DNA of 64,000 nt from Rhododendron vialii. Lineage: Eukaryota; Streptophyta; Magnoliopsida; Ericales; Ericaceae. Positions 56,284 through 64,000 of the stretch are shown piece after piece (position 1 is the first letter of the stretch; each line of letters begins with the position of its first letter). The translations under genes were made by a program, and so were the position numbers. The stretch covers positions 11,479,501-11,543,500 of the forward strand of contig NC_080566.1 in NCBI RefSeq assembly GCF_030253575.1, given 5' to 3'. The notes under the pieces are model-generated. The model was given only the letters and a program-made list of their open reading frames with translations. It was not told the origin of the DNA and made no database searches.

Positions 56284-56571
56284 TTTTTCGTTTTTGTACG
56301 AAATCCCTTCCCCGCCCCCCGTTCCCTTCTTTCATCCGGTCGCCGCAACTTCGGCTCATGCCGTCCGGATCTTCCCGGAGAGTTTTCGCAGCGATTTTTC
56401 CAGCTTCGAGCCAAAATAGCCCCGTCAGCGGGCACGTTCGGCCGCAGCCATCCCTCCAACGGGATACGGGGTCCGGCCGGCGAGACGTGGCCAAGAAAGC
56501 CAGAGATAGAGCGAGCGGTGCCCGACGGGGCCGAAAAATGGACCAAAAGAATTGAAAGCGGAGTGCCTATC

Positions 56572-56690
56572 GGGTGCGATCATACCAGCACTAATGCACC
56601 GGATCCCATCAGAACTCCGCAGTTAAGCGTGCTTGGGCGAGAGTAGTACTAGGATGGGTGACCCCCTGGGAAGTCCTCGTGTTGCACCCC
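56572..56690 (+). rRNA. 5S rRNA gene, copy 139
   Basis: Consensus gene; B1 spacer next. Confidence 0.97.
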
Positions 56691-56982
56691 TTTTTCGTTT
56701 TTGTACGAAATCCCTTCCCCGCCCCCCGTTCCCTTCTTTCATCCGGTCGCCGCAACTTCGGCTCATTCCGTCCGGATCTTCCCGGAGAGTTTTCGCTGCA
56801 GCGATTTTTCGAGCTGCGAGCCAAAATAGCCCCCTTCAGCGGGCACTCTCGGCCGTAGCCATCCCTCCAACGGGATACGGGGTCCGGCCGGCGAGACGTG
56901 GCCAAGAAAGCCAGAGATAGAGCGAGCAGTGCCCGACGGGGCAGAAAAATGGACCAAAAGAATTGAAAGCGGAGTGCCTATC

Positions 56983-57101
56983 GGGTGCGATCATACCAGC
57001 ACTAATGCACCGGATCCCATCAGAACTCCGCAGTTAAGCGTGCTTGGGCGAGAGTAGTACTAGGATGGGTGACCCCCTGGGAAGTCCTCGTGTTGCACCC
57101 C
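56983..57101 (+). rRNA. 5S rRNA gene, copy 140
   Basis: Consensus gene; B1 spacer next. Confidence 0.97.
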
Positions 57102-57393
57102 TTTTTCGTTTTTGTACGAAATCCCTTCCCCGCCCCCCGTTCCCTTCTTTCATCCGGTCGCCGCAACTTCGGCTCATTCCGTCCGGATCTTCCCGGAGAG
57201 TTTTCGCTGCAGCGATTTTTCGAGCTGCGAGCCAAAATAGCCCCCTTCAGCGGGCACTCTCGGCCGTAGCCATCCCTCCAACGGGATACGGGGTCCGGCC
57301 GGCGAGACGTGGCCAAGAAAGCCAGAGATAGAGCGAGCAGTGCCCGACGGGGCAGAAAAATGGACCAAAAGAATTGAAAGCGGAGTGCCTATC

Positions 57394-57512
57394 GGGTGCG
57401 ATCATACCAGCACTAATGCACCGGATCCCATCAGAACTCCGCAGTTAAGCGTGCTTGGGCGAGAGTAGTACTAGGATGGGTGACCCCCTGGGAAGTCCTC
57501 GTGTTGCACCCC
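57394..57512 (+). rRNA. 5S rRNA gene, copy 141
   Basis: Consensus gene; A1 spacer next with a unique C-to-T at 57541. Confidence 0.97.
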
Positions 57513-57800
57513 TTTTTCGTTTTTGTACGAAATCCCTTCCTCGCCCCCCGTTCCCTTCTTTCATCCGGTCGCCGCAACTTCGGCTCATGCCGTCCGGATC
57601 TTCCCGGAGAGTTTTCGCAGCGATTTTTCCAGCTTCGAGCCAAAATAGCCCCGTCAGCGGGCACGTTCGGCCGCAGCCATCCCTCCAACGGGATACGGGG
57701 TCCGGCCGGCGAGACGTGGCCAAGAAAGCCAGAGATAGAGCGAGCGGTGCCCGACGGGGCCGAAAAATGGACCAAAAGAATTGAAAGCGGAGTGCCTATC

Positions 57801-57919
57801 GGGTGCGATCATACCAGCACTAATGCACCGGATCCCATCAGAACTCCGCAGTTAAGCGTGCTTGGGCGAGAGTAGTACTAGGATGGGTGACCCCCTGGGA
57901 AGTCCTCGTGTTGCACCCC
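57801..57919 (+). rRNA. 5S rRNA gene, copy 142
   Basis: Consensus gene; A1 spacer next. Confidence 0.97.
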
Positions 57920-58207
57920 TTTTTCGTTTTTGTACGAAATCCCTTCCCCGCCCCCCGTTCCCTTCTTTCATCCGGTCGCCGCAACTTCGGCTCATGCCGT
58001 CCGGATCTTCCCGGAGAGTTTTCGCAGCGATTTTTCCAGCTTCGAGCCAAAATAGCCCCGTCAGCGGGCACGTTCGGCCGCAGCCATCCCTCCAACGGGA
58101 TACGGGGTCCGGCCGGCGAGACGTGGCCAAGAAAGCCAGAGATAGAGCGAGCGGTGCCCGACGGGGCCGAAAAATGGACCAAAAGAATTGAAAGCGGAGT
58201 GCCTATC

Positions 58208-58326
58208 GGGTGCGATCATACCAGCACTAATGCACCGGATCCCATCAGAACTCCGCAGTTAAGCGTGCTTGGGCGAGAGTAGTACTAGGATGGGTGACCC
58301 CCTGGGAAGTCCTCGTGTTGCACCCC
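58208..58326 (+). rRNA. 5S rRNA gene, copy 143
   Basis: Consensus gene; B1 spacer next. Confidence 0.97.
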
Positions 58327-58618
58327 TTTTTCGTTTTTGTACGAAATCCCTTCCCCGCCCCCCGTTCCCTTCTTTCATCCGGTCGCCGCAACTTCGGCTC
58401 ATTCCGTCCGGATCTTCCCGGAGAGTTTTCGCTGCAGCGATTTTTCGAGCTGCGAGCCAAAATAGCCCCCTTCAGCGGGCACTCTCGGCCGTAGCCATCC
58501 CTCCAACGGGATACGGGGTCCGGCCGGCGAGACGTGGCCAAGAAAGCCAGAGATAGAGCGAGCAGTGCCCGACGGGGCAGAAAAATGGACCAAAAGAATT
58601 GAAAGCGGAGTGCCTATC

Positions 58619-58737
58619 GGGTGCGATCATACCAGCACTAATGCACCGGATCCCATCAGAACTCCGCAGTTAAGCGTGCTTGGGCGAGAGTAGTACTAGG
58701 ATGGGTGACCCCCTGGGAAGTCCTCGTGTTGCACCCC
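58619..58737 (+). rRNA. 5S rRNA gene, copy 144
   Basis: Consensus gene; A1 spacer next; opens cassette 5 and eleven-unit block 2. Confidence 0.97.
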
Positions 58738-59025
58738 TTTTTCGTTTTTGTACGAAATCCCTTCCCCGCCCCCCGTTCCCTTCTTTCATCCGGTCGCCGC
58801 AACTTCGGCTCATGCCGTCCGGATCTTCCCGGAGAGTTTTCGCAGCGATTTTTCCAGCTTCGAGCCAAAATAGCCCCGTCAGCGGGCACGTTCGGCCGCA
58901 GCCATCCCTCCAACGGGATACGGGGTCCGGCCGGCGAGACGTGGCCAAGAAAGCCAGAGATAGAGCGAGCGGTGCCCGACGGGGCCGAAAAATGGACCAA
59001 AAGAATTGAAAGCGGAGTGCCTATC

Positions 59026-59144
59026 GGGTGCGATCATACCAGCACTAATGCACCGGATCCCATCAGAACTCCGCAGTTAAGCATGCTTGGGCGAGAGTAG
59101 TACTAGGATGGGTGACCCCCTGGGAAGTCCTCGTGTTGCACCCC
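59026..59144 (+). rRNA. 5S rRNA gene, copy 145, G58A variant
   Basis: Last G58A gene; B1 spacer next. Confidence 0.97.
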
Positions 59145-59436
59145 TTTTTCGTTTTTGTACGAAATCCCTTCCCCGCCCCCCGTTCCCTTCTTTCATCCGG
59201 TCGCCGCAACTTCGGCTCATTCCGTCCGGATCTTCCCGGAGAGTTTTCGCTGCAGCGATTTTTCGAGCTGCGAGCCAAAATAGCCCCCTTCAGCGGGCAC
59301 TCTCGGCCGTAGCCATCCCTCCAACGGGATACGGGGTCCGGCCGGCGAGACGTGGCCAAGAAAGCCAGAGATAGAGCGAGCAGTGCCCGACGGGGCAGAA
59401 AAATGGACCAAAAGAATTGAAAGCGGAGTGCCTATC

Positions 59437-59555
59437 GGGTGCGATCATACCAGCACTAATGCACCGGATCCCATCAGAACTCCGCAGTTAAGCGTGCTTG
59501 GGCGAGAGTAGTACTAGGATGGGTGACCCCCTGGGAAGTCCTCGTGTTGCACCCC
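59437..59555 (+). rRNA. 5S rRNA gene, copy 146
   Basis: Consensus gene; A2 spacer next. Confidence 0.97.
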
Positions 59556-59843
59556 TTTTTCGTTTTTGTACGAAATCCCTTCCCCGCCCCCCGTTCCCTT
59601 CTTTCATCCGGTCGCCGCAACTTCGGCTCATGCCGTCCGGATCTTCCCGGAGAGTTTTCGAAGCGATTTTTCCAGCTGCGAGCCAAAATAGCCCCGTCAG
59701 CGGGCACGTTCGGCCGCAGCCATCCCTCCAACGGGATACGGGGTCCGGCCGGCGAGACGTGGCCAAGAAAGCCAGAGATAGAGCGAGCGGTGCCCGACGG
59801 GGCCGAAAAATGGACCAAAAGAATTGAAAGCGGAGTGCCTATC

Positions 59844-59962
59844 GGGTGCGATCATACCAGCACTAATGCACCGGATCCCATCAGAACTCCGCAGTTAAGC
59901 GTGCTTGGGCGAGAGTAGTACTAGGATGGGTGACCCCCTGGGAAGTCCTCGTGTTGCACCCC
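59844..59962 (+). rRNA. 5S rRNA gene, copy 147
   Basis: Consensus gene; B2 spacer next. Confidence 0.97.
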
Positions 59963-60254
59963 TTTTTCGTTTTTGTACGAAATCCCTTCCCCGCCCCCCG
60001 TTCCCTTCTTTCATCCGGTCGCCGCAACTTCGGCTCATTCCGTCCGGATCTTCCCGGAGAGTTTTCGCTGCAGCGATTTTTCGAGCTGCGAGCCAAAATA
60101 GCCCCCTTCAGCGGGCACTTTCGGCCGTAGCCATCCCTCCAACGGGATACGGGGTCCGGCCGGCGAGACGTGGCCAAGAAAGCCAGAGATAGAGGGAGCA
60201 GTGCCCGACGGGGCAGAAAAATGGACCAAAAGAATTGAAAGCGGAGTGCCTATC

Positions 60255-60373
60255 GGGTGCGATCATACCAGCACTAATGCACCGGATCCCATCAGAACTC
60301 CGCAGTTAAGCGTGCTTGGGCGAGAGTAGTACTAGGATGGGTGACCCCCTGGGAAGTCCTCGTGTTGCACCCC
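60255..60373 (+). rRNA. 5S rRNA gene, copy 148
   Basis: Consensus gene; A1 spacer next. Confidence 0.97.
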
Positions 60374-60661
60374 TTTTTCGTTTTTGTACGAAATCCCTTC
60401 CCCGCCCCCCGTTCCCTTCTTTCATCCGGTCGCCGCAACTTCGGCTCATGCCGTCCGGATCTTCCCGGAGAGTTTTCGCAGCGATTTTTCCAGCTTCGAG
60501 CCAAAATAGCCCCGTCAGCGGGCACGTTCGGCCGCAGCCATCCCTCCAACGGGATACGGGGTCCGGCCGGCGAGACGTGGCCAAGAAAGCCAGAGATAGA
60601 GCGAGCGGTGCCCGACGGGGCCGAAAAATGGACCAAAAGAATTGAAAGCGGAGTGCCTATC

Positions 60662-60780
60662 GGGTGCGATCATACCAGCACTAATGCACCGGATCCCATC
60701 AGAACTCCGCAGTTAAGCGTGCTTGGGCGAGAGTAGTACTAGGATGGGTGACCCCCTGGGAAGTCCTCGTGTTGCACCCC
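60662..60780 (+). rRNA. 5S rRNA gene, copy 149
   Basis: Consensus gene; B1 spacer next. Confidence 0.97.
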
Positions 60781-61072
60781 TTTTTCGTTTTTGTACGAAA
60801 TCCCTTCCCCGCCCCCCGTTCCCTTCTTTCATCCGGTCGCCGCAACTTCGGCTCATTCCGTCCGGATCTTCCCGGAGAGTTTTCGCTGCAGCGATTTTTC
60901 GAGCTGCGAGCCAAAATAGCCCCCTTCAGCGGGCACTCTCGGCCGTAGCCATCCCTCCAACGGGATACGGGGTCCGGCCGGCGAGACGTGGCCAAGAAAG
61001 CCAGAGATAGAGCGAGCAGTGCCCGACGGGGCAGAAAAATGGACCAAAAGAATTGAAAGCGGAGTGCCTATC

Positions 61073-61191
61073 GGGTGCGATCATACCAGCACTAATGCAC
61101 CGGATCCCATCAGAACTCCGCAGTTAAGCGTGCTTGGGCGAGAGTAGTACTAGGATGGGTGACCCCCTGGGAAGTCCTCGTGTTGCACCCC
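61073..61191 (+). rRNA. 5S rRNA gene, copy 150
   Basis: Consensus gene; A1 spacer next. Confidence 0.97.
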
Positions 61192-61479
61192 TTTTTCGTT
61201 TTTGTACGAAATCCCTTCCCCGCCCCCCGTTCCCTTCTTTCATCCGGTCGCCGCAACTTCGGCTCATGCCGTCCGGATCTTCCCGGAGAGTTTTCGCAGC
61301 GATTTTTCCAGCTTCGAGCCAAAATAGCCCCGTCAGCGGGCACGTTCGGCCGCAGCCATCCCTCCAACGGGATACGGGGTCCGGCCGGCGAGACGTGGCC
61401 AAGAAAGCCAGAGATAGAGCGAGCGGTGCCCGACGGGGCCGAAAAATGGACCAAAAGAATTGAAAGCGGAGTGCCTATC

Positions 61480-61598
61480 GGGTGCGATCATACCAGCACT
61501 AATGCACCGGATCCCATCAGAACTCCGCAGTTAAGCGTGCTTGGGCGAGAGTAGTACTAGGATGGGTGACCCCCTGGGAAGTCCTCGTGTTGCACCCC
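61480..61598 (+). rRNA. 5S rRNA gene, copy 151
   Basis: Consensus gene; B1 spacer next. Confidence 0.97.
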
Positions 61599-61890
61599 TT
61601 TTTCGTTTTTGTACGAAATCCCTTCCCCGCCCCCCGTTCCCTTCTTTCATCCGGTCGCCGCAACTTCGGCTCATTCCGTCCGGATCTTCCCGGAGAGTTT
61701 TCGCTGCAGCGATTTTTCGAGCTGCGAGCCAAAATAGCCCCCTTCAGCGGGCACTCTCGGCCGTAGCCATCCCTCCAACGGGATACGGGGTCCGGCCGGC
61801 GAGACGTGGCCAAGAAAGCCAGAGATAGAGCGAGCAGTGCCCGACGGGGCAGAAAAATGGACCAAAAGAATTGAAAGCGGAGTGCCTATC

Positions 61891-62009
61891 GGGTGCGATC
61901 ATACCAGCACTAATGCACCGGATCCCATCAGAACTCCGCAGTTAAGCGTGCTTGGGCGAGAGTAGTACTAGGATGGGTGACCCCCTGGGAAGTCCTCGTG
62001 TTGCACCCC
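61891..62009 (+). rRNA. 5S rRNA gene, copy 152
   Basis: Consensus gene; A1 spacer next. Confidence 0.97.
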
Positions 62010-62297
62010 TTTTTCGTTTTTGTACGAAATCCCTTCCCCGCCCCCCGTTCCCTTCTTTCATCCGGTCGCCGCAACTTCGGCTCATGCCGTCCGGATCTTC
62101 CCGGAGAGTTTTCGCAGCGATTTTTCCAGCTTCGAGCCAAAATAGCCCCGTCAGCGGGCACGTTCGGCCGCAGCCATCCCTCCAACGGGATACGGGGTCC
62201 GGCCGGCGAGACGTGGCCAAGAAAGCCAGAGATAGAGCGAGCGGTGCCCGACGGGGCCGAAAAATGGACCAAAAGAATTGAAAGCGGAGTGCCTATC

Positions 62298-62416
62298 GGG
62301 TGCGATCATACCAGCACTAATGCACCGGATCCCATCAGAACTCCGCAGTTAAGCGTGCTTGGGCGAGAGTAGTACTAGGATGGGTGACCCCCTGGGAAGT
62401 CCTCGTGTTGCACCCC
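62298..62416 (+). rRNA. 5S rRNA gene, copy 153
   Basis: Consensus gene; B1 spacer next. Confidence 0.97.
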
Positions 62417-62708
62417 TTTTTCGTTTTTGTACGAAATCCCTTCCCCGCCCCCCGTTCCCTTCTTTCATCCGGTCGCCGCAACTTCGGCTCATTCCGTCCG
62501 GATCTTCCCGGAGAGTTTTCGCTGCAGCGATTTTTCGAGCTGCGAGCCAAAATAGCCCCCTTCAGCGGGCACTCTCGGCCGTAGCCATCCCTCCAACGGG
62601 ATACGGGGTCCGGCCGGCGAGACGTGGCCAAGAAAGCCAGAGATAGAGCGAGCAGTGCCCGACGGGGCAGAAAAATGGACCAAAAGAATTGAAAGCGGAG
62701 TGCCTATC

Positions 62709-62827
62709 GGGTGCGATCATACCAGCACTAATGCACCGGATCCCATCAGAACTCCGCAGTTAAGCGTGCTTGGGCGAGAGTAGTACTAGGATGGGTGACC
62801 CCCTGGGAAGTCCTCGTGTTGCACCCC
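62709..62827 (+). rRNA. 5S rRNA gene, copy 154
   Basis: Consensus gene; A1 spacer next. Confidence 0.97.
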
Positions 62828-63115
62828 TTTTTCGTTTTTGTACGAAATCCCTTCCCCGCCCCCCGTTCCCTTCTTTCATCCGGTCGCCGCAACTTCGGCT
62901 CATGCCGTCCGGATCTTCCCGGAGAGTTTTCGCAGCGATTTTTCCAGCTTCGAGCCAAAATAGCCCCGTCAGCGGGCACGTTCGGCCGCAGCCATCCCTC
63001 CAACGGGATACGGGGTCCGGCCGGCGAGACGTGGCCAAGAAAGCCAGAGATAGAGCGAGCGGTGCCCGACGGGGCCGAAAAATGGACCAAAAGAATTGAA
63101 AGCGGAGTGCCTATC

Positions 63116-63234
63116 GGGTGCGATCATACCAGCACTAATGCACCGGATCCCATCAGAACTCCGCAGTTAAGCGTGCTTGGGCGAGAGTAGTACTAGGATG
63201 GGTGACCCCCTGGGAAGTCCTCGTGTTGCACCCC
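63116..63234 (+). rRNA. 5S rRNA gene, copy 155
   Basis: Consensus gene; A1 spacer next. Confidence 0.97.
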
Positions 63235-63522
63235 TTTTTCGTTTTTGTACGAAATCCCTTCCCCGCCCCCCGTTCCCTTCTTTCATCCGGTCGCCGCAAC
63301 TTCGGCTCATGCCGTCCGGATCTTCCCGGAGAGTTTTCGCAGCGATTTTTCCAGCTTCGAGCCAAAATAGCCCCGTCAGCGGGCACGTTCGGCCGCAGCC
63401 ATCCCTCCAACGGGATACGGGGTCCGGCCGGCGAGACGTGGCCAAGAAAGCCAGAGATAGAGCGAGCGGTGCCCGACGGGGCCGAAAAATGGACCAAAAG
63501 AATTGAAAGCGGAGTGCCTATC

Positions 63523-63641
63523 GGGTGCGATCATACCAGCACTAATGCACCGGATCCCATCAGAACTCCGCAGTTAAGCGTGCTTGGGCGAGAGTAGTAC
63601 TAGGATGGGTGACCCCCTGGGAAGTCCTCGTGTTGCACCCC
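63523..63641 (+). rRNA. 5S rRNA gene, copy 156
   Basis: Consensus gene, last complete copy; B1 spacer next (411 bp). Confidence 0.97.
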
Positions 63642-63933
63642 TTTTTCGTTTTTGTACGAAATCCCTTCCCCGCCCCCCGTTCCCTTCTTTCATCCGGTCG
63701 CCGCAACTTCGGCTCATTCCGTCCGGATCTTCCCGGAGAGTTTTCGCTGCAGCGATTTTTCGAGCTGCGAGCCAAAATAGCCCCCTTCAGCGGGCACTCT
63801 CGGCCGTAGCCATCCCTCCAACGGGATACGGGGTCCGGCCGGCGAGACGTGGCCAAGAAAGCCAGAGATAGAGCGAGCAGTGCCCGACGGGGCAGAAAAA
63901 TGGACCAAAAGAATTGAAAGCGGAGTGCCTATC

Positions 63934-64000
63934 GGGTGCGATCATACCAGCACTAATGCACCGGATCCCATCAGAACTCCGCAGTTAAGCGTGCTTGGGC
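63934..64000 (+). rRNA. 5S rRNA gene, copy 157, cut by window edge
   Basis: First 67 nt only; matches the consensus, with C14 and G58. The array continues beyond the window. Confidence 0.96.

Larger units (their letters stand above)
58619..63115 (+). repeat. 4,497-bp, eleven-unit block (copy 2)
   Basis: Same order of unit types, G58A position and total length as the block at 48803 to 53299, about 9.8 kb upstream. Confidence 0.88.
1..64000 (+). repeat. 5S rDNA tandem array (nuclear, plant), two domains
   Basis: The whole window is head-to-tail 5S rDNA: a gene of about 119 bp plus a GC-rich spacer of 288, 289 or 292 bp. There are 89 units of 407 bp, 63 of 411 bp and 4 of 408 bp between the first gene at 186 and the partial gene at 63934; these lengths sum exactly to the distance between them. 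All genes are on the + strand and no unit is inverted, truncated or interrupted. In plants such arrays are transcribed by RNA polymerase III to supply 5S rRNA for the large ribosomal subunit. Both edges of the window cut through the array, so its true length is unknown. Very high unit identity points to recent homogenisation. Confidence 0.99.
8733..64000 (+). repeat. Array domain 2: mixed 407/411/408-bp units
   Basis: From the gene at 8733 onward, 68 units of 407 bp (A), 63 of 411 bp (B) and 4 of 408 bp (C) are interspersed. The T6 terminator and the C14A gene of domain 1 are absent. B spacers have CATTCCGTCC, GCTGCAGCG, CGAGCTGCG and CCCCCTTCAG where A spacers have CATGCCGTCC, GCAGCG, CCAGC and CCCCGTCAG. 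The gene after an A unit has C at -40 and G at -55. The gene after most B units has A at both positions. Confidence 0.95.

Noticed and set aside
223-63908. Long overlapping open frames on both strands in every unit (about 63 to 131 codons)
   Set aside because: They cross the 5S gene and spacer in several frames at once, start often at non-ATG codons and repeat only because the DNA repeats. GC-rich sequence with few stop codons explains them; no protein family is recognisable.
1-64000. CRISPR array
   Set aside because: Repeat units are about 407 bp with no short variable spacers, and the repeated unit contains a complete 5S rRNA gene.
1-64000. Centromeric or other satellite DNA
   Set aside because: Higher-order structure resembles satellites, but each unit carries an intact 5S gene with boxes A and C and a Pol III terminator.
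1-64000. Bacterial or organellar 5S gene cluster
   Set aside because: The sequence is the plant cytosolic 5S type with internal Pol III boxes. There are no 16S/23S genes, tRNAs or Shine-Dalgarno-led genes.
8733-64000. Allopolyploid origin of the A and B spacer classes
   Set aside because: Plausible, but one window without outgroups cannot tell hybrid origin from divergence within one lineage.

Overview
The window is one uninterrupted, head-to-tail tandem array of nuclear 5S ribosomal RNA genes (5S rDNA) from a flowering plant. It holds 156 complete 5S genes and one cut by the right edge, all on the + strand. No protein gene, transposon or other sequence interrupts them in 64 kb. The gene is the plant-type 5S rRNA, about 119 nt from GGGTGCGATC to the terminal CACCCC, with an internal RNA polymerase III promoter and a T-run terminator directly after it. 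CGCAG rather than CGAAG ahead of box A, as I recall the grass sequences, argues weakly for a non-grass (perhaps eudicot) plant. The species cannot be named from this window.

Units come in three lengths: 407 bp (89 units), 411 bp (63) and 408 bp (4). Together with the 185-bp left edge these account for every base up to the last, partial gene at 63934. The 411-bp spacer differs by a 3-bp insertion (GCTGCAGCG for GCAGCG) and a 1-bp insertion (CCCCCTTCAG for CCCCGTCAG). The 408-bp spacer has only the 1-bp insertion.

The array has two domains. Domain 1 (1 to about 8732) is all 407-bp units. It is built largely of 814-bp dimers in which a 'P' unit (consensus gene, T6 terminator) alternates with a 'Q' unit (gene with C14A, T5 terminator); part of it is a 1,628-bp tetramer repeated twice. 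Domain 2 (8733 to the end) mixes 407-bp A spacers (A1, A2, A3), 411-bp B spacers (B1, B2) and four 408-bp C spacers. It contains higher-order repeats of 4 units (about 1.63 kb, four copies) and 6 units (2,450 bp, two copies), and a recurring five-unit cassette carrying a G58A gene.

Spacer codes: P = T6 after the gene; P1 has CGAGCTGCG, P2 CCAGCTTCG, P3 CCAGCTGCG. Q = T5-C; Q1 has TCTTTCCGG, Q2 CCGGATCTT with CCAGCTGCG, Q3 CCGTATCTT with CCAGCTTCG. A1 = CCGGATCTT with GCAGCG and CCAGCTTCG; A2 = GAAGCG with CCAGCTGCG; A3 = GCAGCG with CCAGCTGCG. B1 = CACTCTCGG; B2 = CACTTTCGG; B1k = B1 with GCAAGAG for GCCAGAG; B1x = B1 with an A-type 3' end. C = 408 bp.

Of the 156 complete genes, 135 match the consensus, 8 have C14A (domain 1 only), 12 have G58A (domain 2 only) and 1 has C46A. 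C14A and G58A both fall in helix II of the rRNA, at its two ends, and each is propagated as part of a higher-order repeat. I find no unknown protein system. The interesting content is the array architecture and the segregating rRNA alleles.
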